Source: Chara braunii (taxonomy: Eukaryota > Streptophyta > Charophyceae > Charales > Characeae). From it: a stretch of 38,222 nt of DNA. The translations under genes and the position numbers were made by a program. Position 1 is the stretch's first letter. Every line of letters begins with the position of its first letter. Below are positions 8,110-18,133 of this stretch, in pieces. The notes below the pieces were generated by a model. The model made no database searches and was not told the DNA's origin. It saw only the letters and a list, made by a program, of their open reading frames with translations. The stretch covers positions 341,416 to 379,637 of the forward strand of contig BFEA01000051.1 of assembly GCA_003427395.1 (NCBI GenBank), read 5' to 3'.

Positions 8110-10985
8110 ATGAACCAGGCTATGGACACCAAACATGCCTGACCCATCGACTTGCATTTTCACCTAGAAGACTTGGAGTTGGCCCCAACGAGCTCTTCCG
8201 ACAGTTCACTGTTCCAATAGTCCAGTGCTGCGTTCCCCAGAAAACGAAGTCTTGCTTTTTGTGAGAGCTTTGGAGGTTGCATCCATTTGCCTAGGGGTTT
8301 AGCAACACCGTCCGTAGATGAAGAGTCGTCCGCCTCCCAAAACGAGTTCCACATTTCAGGGAAGGTGCACCCCGCAACTTCGACGAACAACTGTTGCGTG
8401 TCGATGGCTACTTCTTTCACAACCTTTGAAGCCGAGAGTGAGAAGTTGGTGACCACTAATTACTCGCTTGGACAGCAATCCTCTTCCGGTGCGTCGTTAC
8501 AGCAAGCTAACTACAGTGGTACAAAGTTGGTTGCCACCGACTATTCTTCGGAGGAACTGTCAACGGCACGGGCGAGTTCAACGTGAGTGCGATCTCATGT
8601 CTGGGTTGGAACCGTCTAGGAACAACGATAAAGAAAAAATAGCAATACTACAAATTTTGTCTGCACCTCTGCCACGAGAGAGAAGACCGTATAGCATGGC
8701 TACTAGGAATGCTAGGAAGATAAAGCAGTAAAAAAAAACAAAAGACATGTTATCCGAAAAAAAACTTCTCATGGTACGTGGCATGACATGTTACAAGGCT
8801 CGTTGTTGTTACAACGTGTTGCCGACGGGAGTATGAAAGGCTATACAAGGATTGTACAGTAAGAGTCTTGAAGAGCGAGCAGAGTGGTGGATGAAAAGTC
8901 TTAAAGATTTCACGTTGAATGAAGGTGGACAAAAACGTGTCTGTTCCGTAGAGTTGGAACATTACATGTGCGTCAAGGTCTACTACAATGTTCTCGGTGT
9001 CTCTCGTAATACGTTTTATAACTACAAAAAGCGATTGGGCAATGATTTTGTGCGTTGCGAGCGCAGACTGACGGGTAGACAACAACCAAAAGATAAGACG
9101 GTCGTCATGCTTGCCATTATGAAAACATTAATAGACTGTCATGGGGATAACATGTTGAATGAGGTGGCTCATCAAGATGAAGTTTACAAACCGAAACTTC
9201 GACTGCCAACTTCTTTTACGAAGTGTTCAATTTATGAGTCCATCAAATCAAACTTTTTGGTTGTCAGGCTCAAAGTCGTGTCTGAGTCCAACTTTTATAA
9301 ATTGTGGCAGAAATATTTTTTTCATGTTACACTGGCACACTCGAACACATTCACAAAGTTTGTTGTTTGCCATGAACTAAAAGAACGTATATAATATGTT
9401 GCTCTTCCTCGAGATCGAGAACGTATAGTCGAGGGAAGACTGATTCGATGGTCCGTCCGAATGAACGTTTGTGTCTCATCATTGTCGGCATGGATCAGAA
9501 GAAGACAACTATCCCCCATATTGGTCAGGTGAACTACTCGAAAGTACTTAGGCATGAGATGATGATGAAGACGAATCTGACAGGTATCATTGCACATGGT
9601 AGAGACCCTTGTATTTATTTCTATATGTGGTTTTCGTATTTCAAACACAATTCGAACACAATCGCTACTTGTCTTATGAAAAACCTCGTCGAAATTTAAG
9701 CGAGCGGGACGCTACTGCCACCGTTTTTGCGCATTAATGCAAGAACAAGTACATATATGCATTAGCTGCACTCTTGGTTAAGTTCAAAGTTTTCCAAGAG
9801 GTAGGAATAGGTTTCATGCTGGTGGGACATACCCATACAGACGTTGACGCTACTTCCAACGTCTTCTCGAAGAAATTGAAAGACATTGACGCGTATACTA
9901 TGGACGAGTTCTACGAGCTCATAGAGCAATTCCACAAAAAAGTCTCCCAAATATATTTTCCTAGATACACAGACAAATTGGGTAAGTATAGTAGATCCAT
10001 GCGTTGTGTCGGACATTACTGGTATTTCGAAATCGCACTTGCTTAAATTTTTGATGGTTGGAGATGATTTGGGCATGCTGTACAAGGAGTTTTGCGATGA
10101 CGACAAATGGTTGCCTTAGGAAGGTCCGATTTATGTGTTCAATCAAAACCCCGATGAAAGCTACGCAAGTCCTTCGTGGCCATTTGACCCACCTCCTGTG
10201 TAACCTCTTCTTCAAAAATGACTATTATAATGACAAAAATTGTGTTATTCGATTCCGCGAGTTGTTGGAGAGCAGGCAGTCAACGTGGTGCACTTATAAC
10301 GACTATAAGGTGAGTAGGAGAAAAAAAACTTTGTGTAACTGGGAGGAGGTTATCAAACACGGCGACGAGATCATCTCCAACGGGTTATCCCTATAACCTC
10401 TGGAAGTTGTTTTGCCAAGACTACGACTACTCGAAAGCGATCGACAACCTTTTCGTGGCAGTGCCAACGTCGACGACAGAGATCCTTGTTTGTTGGACAA
10501 AGAAACGATCACCCGAAGACCAGTTTCAACCCCCTCGTGCATGTTGACATGGACACTTTTCTTATCCTTCGCCCCTCCGACGATGATTTGTCCAGCGGCG
10601 TGCTTATCTGGGTGGACAAAACTCTTTTTTGGGTGGTTGGTAAAAAAAATGCGCAGAATTATTATTAAGTGTTAGTGGAATATTGGATGTCGACTGGGAG
10701 AGCAAAGTCGCGCAAAGAACTGTATGATAACGCATGGGAGAAAAAATGAAAAACGACTGACCAGACATAATGGCAGCATGCCGACTCGATCACTTTTGGT
10801 TGGGAGAGACCGGCCAGAGGTACAAAACTGTTCACGACTGGACTTGTGATTCATTCCAACGTTCGACTAAATGCTGAAGCTGCACTTTGAGATCTTAGTT
10901 CATCTGTTGAAAGAGGTGTCAATGCAAGGGACAAAAGCGACGAGTGCATGTCGTAGGTCTCGTCAGTCCACCCAATAGGTGAGCG
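8110..10985 (+). pseudogene. Decayed transposase-like gene with VGHTHxDVD (DUF7869-type) domain
   Basis: Pieces of one protein can be read in order. A Ser-rich N-terminal part starts at ATG 8110, with stops TGA 8140 and TAG 8218. A Cys-containing segment before 8834 leads into FYNYKKRLGNDFVRC at about 9020-9060. Then come IIVGMDQKKTTIPHIG and TGIIAHGRDP (9448-9699), and GFMLVGHTHTDVDATSNVF (about 9810-9870). A C-terminal part follows, with PLVHVDMDTFLILRPSDDD near 10530 and NYY-VLVEYWMSTGRAKSRK near 10680. The DGMDQ-like, HG and VGHTHxDVD order is that of DUF7869-type proteins, widespread in algae, oomycetes and invertebrates and apparently associated with mobile DNA; this assignment is from memory. 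The gene is dead: there are several frameshifts plus TAA 9392, TAG 10117, TAA 10394 and others, almost all fitting Gln or Arg codons after C-to-T change. GT donor-like words at 8584, 9975 and 10309 could be real splice sites. Confidence 0.55.
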
Positions 10986-11324
10986 AGTAGGATATTTGAA
11001 AAAAAATGTTAAGACGGGAATTTAGAAGGGAACATATTCTTTTTTAACTTAGTAAATTGCGACGATTCAGTGGTACGACAAGGTGACAGGTTTTGTTCAT
11101 GGTCTAGGCTTCATTTTTGTAAGATGGTTGGTCAAGAAATTTTGGAAGTTAACTTAATCGTGGAGGTGATTTTTCTACTTTTTCAACAATTCATTTTCGT
11201 TTGTGTTTGCATGTCATGTCTTGTGTAGGGAGTGCGACAAGAGTAATGGGCGATTGGCATGATTATCCGCATCTCATTCGTCCTTGCGCATGCAGATTGC
11301 GTGGTGCGGGTTGACGATACATAA

Positions 11325-12137
11325 ATGGCAACAGAGTTCGAAAACGACCCATGGATGAGTGTCGTCCCCTTTTTGGACAAACCTCTCGATGCTTGATCCG
11401 AGGCAGAATGGGATAGAGTAATTCTGGCAAAGAACTGTCCATGGCATAAGAAGTACAAGTTTGCTTCCGTGATGGAGTGGGTGGGCCTAATCAAAGTACC
11501 TCATTATGTCATCGGCGTCAGGCAACTTCCGTCCCGGCGCATCTCACTCAGACGCCAAGAGAAGAAACGGTTTTACCTTCGCCTAGAGAACGTCATGAGG
11601 TCATCTCTCGTGTGGTCTGTGGACTTGAAACAAGAGTTGTTGGACTGTGCGTCCTAGAATCCATTTTTGAAACTATATCCGCTGTGTGTTGTTGGAACAT
11701 GGTCACTAGATGTGTTATACTGTCGCGTACGGTTGTCTTTGGCCGGTTCGGACCTGTGCCGAGTGTTGTGTGTGGCATGTTCAAACCGAAAGCGAACTTT
11801 GGTAGACGTTGTAGTGCTTGTTTCTTGCAACGAGCTTATAATCAATGGTCGCAATATGAATAATTTGCACCTTCTCTACGAGACCGGACAGTCTGATTTG
11901 GAGATTGTCAGTCAAATTCATGAGGTTGACAAGTGGCATGAGGTAGAGCAAGTGGCTTGTTGCGTGCGTGAGGCCATCAGTAAATCCTTGACAGGTGTTG
12001 GTAGATTTGTAAGGATAAAATACATTTCGGTGTTCTCGAACGTGGCGACGAAGGGACAACCACAAACTCTTGCATTCGGATCGTCAATGAATGCCTTATA
12101 CGGGTTTGGTTCTCATGGAACGAGGGAACGCTTGTAG
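11325..12137 (+). pseudogene. Nearly open 270-codon frame, unknown protein
   Basis: From ATG 11325 one frame runs to TAG 12137 with only two internal stops: TGA at codon 24 (11394) and TAG at codon 111 (11655). Both are one C-to-T step from Arg or Gln. The protein begins MATEFENDPWMSVVPFLDKP. It has a basic middle (RRISLRRQEKKRFYLRLENV), a Cys-rich stretch (LCRVLCVACSNRKR) and a helical-looking C-terminal part (DLEIVSQIHEVDKWHEVEQV). No family is recognised. It lies about 340 bases downstream of the transposase-like relic on the same strand, so it may be a second gene of that element. The weak decay compared with its neighbour is notable. Confidence 0.4.
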
Positions 12138-12407
12138 ATATTTTTGTAAATGATAGCGTTTTTGAAAGTTCATATTATGGCGGCTCGTAGAATTTAATTT
12201 AGATGTAGTTCAATTTTGAGTTGACTCGTAGCATTTAATTTAAACGTAGTTTAATCTTGCGTTTACAATTTTTCGCACGTGTGTATACAATTTTCGACTT
12301 TTAAATAAAGTTCATGTGATACTTTCATATTATTTTCACAATCCGAACATCGTTGTGTGATTCCCTGAGTTTATTAAACATTTTTTATTATTTATGACTA
12401 TGATATT

Positions 12408-13400
12408 TCTCAAAGTGCAACGGAATCCATAGTAATCACGTGACTTTTAGTTTATGATAACGACATGCCAGTTACGTCTTCTAAGATAGATAATTTTTCG
12501 AAGTGCGATGGAATCTATACTTAAACCGTCTCGTTTACTATGTGATTGTATTGACTCTTCGGTTCAGTTCCAATTCCTGCCAGTCACAATATCGTGTAAA
12601 ATATGTCCGACTCAATGCTTAGTGATACACAAAATTAATCGAAGTGTGATGAAATGCAGAGGTCATTCACAACCTTCTCGTTTAGTGTCTCATTGCGTTC
12701 ACCGTTCTCATGAATTTCGATGTATGACAATGACATGCCAGTTACGTCTTTTAAGTTACATAAATTATCGAAGTACGATGAAATTCATATTTACATCATA
12801 TTGTTTACTGTGTGATTTAATTGACTCTTCGATTCACTTCCAATTTATGCCAGTCACAATGCCATGTAAAATACGCCCGACTCAATGCTAAGTGATATAC
12901 AAAATTAATCGAAGTGTGATGAAACGCGGAGGTCATTCACAACCTTTTCGTTCAATGTCTCATTGCATTCACCGTTCTCTTGAATTTCAATGTATGACAA
13001 TGACATGTCAGTAACGTCTTCTAAGTTAGTATATAATTATCGAAGTGTGACGAAATTCATACTTCAACTATCTCGTTTACTTTGTGATTTTTTTGATAAT
13101 TCGATTGAGTTCTTATTTGTGCAAGTCATAATGTCATGTAAAATACGTTCGACTTAATGCTCACATAAAATTGATCAAGGTGTGATGAAATTGAGAGTTC
13201 AACATAATTGTTGTTCAGTGTCTCATTGCATTGACTATTCTCTTGAGTTTCAATTTCTGACAACTCCACCTCAATTACGACTTTTAAGTTATAAAATTTA
13301 TGGAAGTGCAATAAAATTCACACTCAAACTATCATGTTCAGTATGTGATTATCTTGAATCTTCATTTCAATTTTGATTTATGGCCTGTCAATTGCATTTT
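12408..13400 (+). repeat. Satellite DNA with bipartite ~270-bp unit
   Basis: Two half-units alternate. Half A (start CGAAGTRCGATGRAATYYATA, with TACTNTGTGATT and GCCAGTCACAAT) begins at 12499, 12769, 13041 and 13301. Half B (start CGAAGTGTGATGAAA, with GTCTCATTGC and ATGACAATGACATG) begins at 12640, 12910 and 13175, with a partial copy near 12410. The A-to-A spacing is 270, 272 and 260; the B-to-B spacing is 270 and 265. A and B are themselves related, so the array is a higher-order repeat of a ~135-bp ancestor. Divergence grows towards the right end. Confidence 0.85.
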
Positions 13401-13506
13401 TCGGGTTCACTACTCGTATCCTAAGTTTCATTCAATTCCAAAATATGGTGATTTTAACATGAAATTAATAGCTTGCGAGTACCAATTTAAAATATAACGT
13501 CATTTT

Positions 13507-14167
13507 TTAACGAATAACATATTTCTCTAAATTTGATGTGGACGGCCTCAGCCGGAGACTACGCTCTCGGCGTTTATCCTCAGAGCGAGTTCTTTTGATA
13601 AACCATGCAGACCGATAGGCGTAGTACTGCTGACGCTCCGAACACGGCCTTCGGGGCCGGTAGGGGGCTATCGACTCCCAATGGACAACCATTAGATTGT
13701 GATAGGGAAGAAAGAGATCAAATCGAGGGAGGTTGGTTTCAATGACGACGAATCCCGATGTTATGTAGTATTAGTGGTTACAGATGTCAGGGTAATCCGA
13801 GATTCGAGATTTCTTTCGATAGCCCTATGGAAGTCCCTTGCACACAGACGATCATTGTCTGTTTGACAGGGATAAACCGGAAACCTTAAGTTCGATTGGC
13901 GGACGAGTTGTTCGTTTTCCCAGTATTCTCGGTACTCGAGGTCCCTCAAACAGGCACAGCCAGTGATCCAGAATGGGACGTCAACGTCAATTTTTTGCAG
14001 AGATGACTTAACTCATTCCGTCGTGTGTACCCAGTGTGATCGGGTTGGGGACACGTCACGCAGACACCCGTATACGTGATGACTGTCGTGTTCGCGGTCA
14101 TTTGAATACGTGCTTGCACATGATTTATCTTCAACATAATTGAAGGCAGTTTGCTACACACACACAA
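13507..14167 (-). pseudogene. Relic of an unrecognised repeated protein family (copy 1)
   Basis: Three minus-strand pieces join through two frameshifts. The first contains CVTCPQPDHTGYTRRNELSH (about 14075-14020). The second contains DVPFWITGCACLRDLEYREY and RFPVYPCQTDNDRLCARDF. The third contains GFVVIETNLPRFDLFLPYH, then PCSERQQYYAYRSAWFIKR and SEDKRRERSLRLRP. One frameshift falls at a run of six A. Two other relics in the window align with it: 34826-35360 (minus) and about 37780-38222 (plus). I know no named family with this order. It is basic at the C-terminus and has scattered Cys/His but no clear zinc finger. Confidence 0.55.
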
Positions 14168-14456
14168 TCTATTCCTGGTTTTTACTGTACCCTCGTACTT
14201 TATCCAAATCAGAGAACATTCACCATCTTATAGGCAGAAGAAAGAGAGGGAATAATATTCCCTCGCATCAGATGTCCATCGCGTATGGACCATGCAGGAG
14301 GAAGGTCCAACCCTTACCTAGGTGCAGGCATAGACTGTAGACTACCCGCTACGAATGTATCTAGCCTGACCAGGGTTTATTCAGGGAGGCAACTTTTACA
14401 GTTTTTAATGCAAAAATAGACAGCCGATTGATGTTACATGCATAAAATCATGAGCG

Positions 14457-14464
14457 TATAAAAG
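14457..14464 (+). promoter_or_regulatory. Candidate TATA box
   Basis: TATAAAAG followed by GGCCG is a strong match to the plant TATA consensus. No convincing gene follows within 500 bases; the short frames starting near 14509 look non-coding. It may be the promoter remnant of a mobile element or of an unannotated RNA. Confidence 0.25.
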
Positions 14465-14747
14465 GGCCGAGTTCCGTACATCTTTCCATACGTCAATCAG
14501 AACTCCTATTGCATACACACCTAGTTCAACGATCGACAACCCTCCATGCTACCAAGTCATTCAAACAATCAATCAACTTAGGCAATTGTCATACATTCCA
14601 CACCGAAAAGGAAGAAATGGGGGAGAGGAAGACAAGTCATACATCAATCAAAGAGAAAAAAATTGGAGAGTTTCGCAAGCGAAAAGGGTCGAAGTAAAAA
14701 ATCAAAATTATACAGAAGATGCGAAAAGACAACACCACTTAAACACC

Positions 14748-14768
14748 TCTCTCTCTCTCTCTCTCTCC
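14748..14768 (+). repeat. (CT)n microsatellite
   Basis: An uninterrupted run of CT dinucleotides. Nothing else is recognisable around it. From 14800 to about 15680 I see no gene, RNA or element. Confidence 0.9.
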
Positions 14769-15684
14769 TAAAGTTCCCACGATATGGGCAGTCTGTCGCC
14801 CCACACCTATCAACAATCTGAAAATGTCATCCCTCTTAGTCCGAGCATGCAAGCCGGGTTTGCCCGTGTGCCACAGTCCTTCGTGGCCACACGTCAACCC
14901 CGCATACCCTGCACCAGCTCGTCGGATTGCCCAACTTCCTACTCACTGTTCCGTCTCTGCTCGTTGGTCGATTCTCTCGACCTCACTAACTCCCAAGCGT
15001 AGATTAGAGAGTGAATTAGTCGCGCTTACAAAATTTATAGTATTCGGTACCTGCGTGAGGTAATTCCTGATTATGCTGAAGGACGATGAGAAAGAGAAGA
15101 AGGAAGTGTCTACCACCGCACGATCGGGTCGCGGCGTGGGGGACGTAGCCACTCTCCACGCATCGATCCAGCCATGCAACTTTTTGGCCAATGAGACAGG
15201 CAGAAAAGAGGCGTAGGTATTAATGAGGAGAGAAATCAAGAAGGAGAGGATTATAGTTACACCCTCTCTTCCCAAGAAAGAGCAAGAAGAGATTAGGCAG
15301 AAGCAGAGCGCAGGATAGGACGTCGCAATGCGCGCGCGAAAAAGGAGCATCGTGCAGTTACAACAGGAAAGATCTGTGACAAAAATTGCGATACCCTCAA
15401 TTCCTAACTCAATTAGAGTCCTAATTTCCGTATTCCCCCATACTTCAAAATTCAAAAAGACTTCTCCCGCACGATGACCACGCCAAAGTTCTCTTCTCCC
15501 ATTCTAGCAGAACAAGAAAAAAACTACGAGTCTACGACAACAGTTATTATCCGCGCTCGCTAAGATGCGCCCCAACTACCAACTACCATGGTACCAAGTT
15601 CTTTCAAAAAAAACAAAAAAGGAAAAAAGAAAAAGGAAGAAAATGGGGCGCGCGCAAAGATGCACCCCATTTTAGCAGACGAGG

Positions 15685-15726
15685 GCATTTATGCAAGTGG
15701 GTTGGGCATTTGTGCAAGTGGGCTGG
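15685..15726 (+). repeat. 21-bp tandem duplication
   Basis: GGGCATTTRTGCAAGTGGG plus two bases is present twice in direct succession (period 21). The surrounding 15,000-16,080 stretch has no supported gene. Confidence 0.6.
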
Positions 15727-16094
15727 TTCCTCTCATTCACCCCCCGAAATCCCGCGGCGCAGGAAGTCGCGCGTTTCAGAACGTAGTTCATCATACCCCG
15801 TCTGGGCATCCCTCCTAGCCTCATGGAGGGACCTAGGACCAGATACGAAATTGCCTCCACCTGTTTGGACACCAGAGGTGACAGATCAAACAGGCTAGCC
15901 TTTCTCTATACAACATGATTCTCATTGGCTCACTTGTCAATGAGTAAAGCGTGGGGCTTAGAGAGAAGGTTAACAACAGTCGTATTTTTCATCACCACTT
16001 CGGGACACCCTTCACAACTTCAGGATGCAGCTAGTCTTCAGTGTATGTCTCAAACCACCAGTACCTTCACCACTACGCGGTCATGGGGTGTTAA

Positions 16095-16800
16095 AGTTAA
16101 CACGCCGCGACTTTCGGAGGCTGGGGCCATTTCAATTTTTCATCCATAGCCTAAAGGGCTGATCTGACTACTACTCTTCTTGGGGAGAACAAAAAAGAAC
16201 CTCGTTGTTTGGTCCCAGGCCGGTCGGACTGAAGGAGGGAAATTGCATCCCACTTGCCCGGTTGGGGCAGAACTTTTTCGAAGTTCGTGGCGGGTATCCG
16301 TGGGCGAGGTATGCAGGGCCATTCCAGGTGCACTGGACGGAATGCGGACCACAGTGACCACTAGACACCAAGAAAATGAAACAAAAAAGGGAAAACTATG
16401 CAGGAGTCACAAAAATGAGTTATAATTGCACTATGGGCCAATATATAGTTTCTAAATTCTAAGTGCAGTTCGGGCAATGTATACAACCCAACTTTCTGGC
16501 CAGGTGGGGTGCCTGAAGTGCAATTGCAAACTGTATCTTTCCCCATAGTGCAATTATAACTCGTTTTTGTGACTCTACTGACGTTACCTCTTGTTTTCTT
16601 TTTAGATGCAGGGACGGTGCTGGCTTCTTCTGATTTTGGGAAGTTTTTTTCTGGCGCGGGGCGCGAAAAACCTGCCACGCACACGTGAAGACCTGCAAAC
16701 TCGGAAAGTAGTCGGATCCCGTGAAACCCAGTGAACTACGCTCCGCAGTAGTAGTCGGATCAGCCCCTAAGTCGCGGTGTGGCTCTCCGAAAGTCGCAGA
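16095..16800. mobile_element. Element with inverted ends, carrying a nested miniature element
   Basis: The left end (GCGACTTTCGGAG at about 16104, then GGCTGATCTGACTACTACT at 16158) is matched in reverse complement near the right end (AGTAGTAGTCGGATCAGCC at 16748, then CTCCGAAAGTCGC near 16788). GTGACTTTCGG-type words recur at 16809 and 16880 and also at about 4498, so the family is dispersed. No coding sequence is visible inside. I could not define target-site duplications, and the end coordinates are approximate. Confidence 0.45.
16404..16575. mobile_element. 172-bp miniature inverted-repeat element
   Basis: Terminal inverted repeats of about 34 bases begin GAGTCACAAAAAYGAG and continue TTATAATTGCACTATGGG; they differ at one position. 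The interior is non-coding. The structure is that of a MITE. It lies inside the larger inverted-repeat element, so it inserted later. Flanking bases show no convincing target-site duplication. Confidence 0.75.
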
Positions 16801-16809
16801 CAAGCCGTG

Positions 16810-17731
16810 ACTTTCGGGGGCCGGCCCGGCCGGGTCCGTTGAGATTTGCCATCAACAGCCTAAGTCGCGGTGCGGCCCTCCGAAAGTTGCTGTGAGGGTC
16901 CCGTGGCCATGTAGTGGCGGAGGTACTGGTGGTTCAAGCACCAGAGCCGATTTCAAGTCGGTTCTGCTGATAGAAGTTGAGTTTATTCCAGAAAATGTGG
17001 CAGTTACTTTCTGCACTGTTGTTGCAACCACCACCATCAGATTATTTGCGATCTGATGCGTGGGAAGCACTCTACCGTGATTTCAGGTGGGAGGTCTCCG
17101 TTTTTTTTTTTTTTTTTTGCCTTTCTTCGTGTTTTCTCACCCCAAAAATTCGTAATGAACATGTCAGGCTGCTGCCACTCAGTGTCACACTGGATCGGCC
17201 ACACTTCTATCCGACTGCTCATGGGACCACACCCCAGAGGTGACCGCAAAATCCCTTGCCCTGCGGCTTCCAGACCAATGATAAATGGGCACTGGAATAG
17301 TACATTTGTGAATTTGGTGGATCCGTGCGACTGGCATTTTCCCCTTTTTTTTTTGGGATTTTGGGATTATAGGTCCCCGTGTGAGTATGCCCTCAGTTAC
17401 CTGTCAAATCTGGACAGGACGACCTTTGAGGCCTTTTTTTTTTATTGTCATTATCGTATTACGGGGAACCCCGTAGCAGCCACATCCGTGCTCAAGCCTC
17501 CAACGAGGGAACATGCGGGAGCTGCGCCCACCGGCAGGTGCGATACCTGCTACAGCAGGTGGGCGATACTGGCCAGGGGTCAGCCGGTAGCAGCAGGACC
17601 GAGCTGCTTTGATGGGCCAGTCACTGTGCCTCCCCTCCGGTCCCCTCCCCCTATGAACATCAGCAGTCTCTGCTCAATGCCACTCGGGGGGACCAACGAC
17701 ATATCTCTAGGTGGCGGGCGCCAAGCTTGCC
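16810..17731. other. No recognisable gene
   Basis: A long plus-strand frame crosses this stretch, but it is kept open largely by the following N gap and its product has no recognisable domain. T runs occur near 17101, 17346 and 17437. Nothing else is supportable. Confidence 0.3.
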
Positions 17732-17976
17732 NNNNNNNNNNNNNNNNNNNNNNNNNNNNNNNNNNNNNNNNNNNNNNNNNNNNNNNNNNNNNNNNNNNNN
17801 NNNNNNNNNNNNNNNNNNNNNNNNNNNNNNNNNNNNNNNNNNNNNNNNNNNNNNNNNNNNNNNNNNNNNNNNNNNNNNNNNNNNNNNNNNNNNNNNNNNN
17901 NNNNNNNNNNNNNNNNNNNNNNNNNNNNNNNNNNNNNNNNNNNNNNNNNNNNNNNNNNNNNNNNNNNNNNNNNNNN
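17732..17976. other. Assembly gap (245 N)
   Basis: An unbroken run of N. Any frame reported across it is meaningless. It lies just beyond the 3' end of the minus-strand LINE, so that element's terminus and tail may be hidden here. Confidence 1.
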
Positions 17977-17986
17977 CACCGTTCCA

Positions 17987-18133
17987 TTGGTGGGAAGCTG
18001 CACTTGCTGGAAAACGGGTCCAGCGTCCCTTACAAAAGAAACTCAAAACTTATTCATCATTACACAATAGCTGCAGGGCGTCCCTTACAAAAGAAACTCA
18101 AAACGTATTCATCACTACACAATAGCTGCAGGG
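17987..18133 (-). repeat. LINE 3'-UTR with stem-loop core and 55-bp tandem duplication
   Basis: Directly downstream of LINE ORF2 in the minus sense, a 55-base unit is duplicated head to tail (18024-18078 and 18079-18133). It is followed by GGGACGCTGGACCCG and TTTTCCAGCA. The latter contains the perfect inverted repeat GCTGGA/TCCAGC around a 7-base loop. The core recurs at 929-985 and 33512-33536, the last inside another LINE 3' end. A conserved 3' hairpin is the kind of signal a LINE reverse transcriptase can recognise; that role is inferred. Confidence 0.6.

Noticed and set aside
12408-13400. CRISPR-like array
   Set aside because: Units are about 135/270 bp, diverged and contiguous without unique spacers, in a eukaryotic context; this is satellite DNA.
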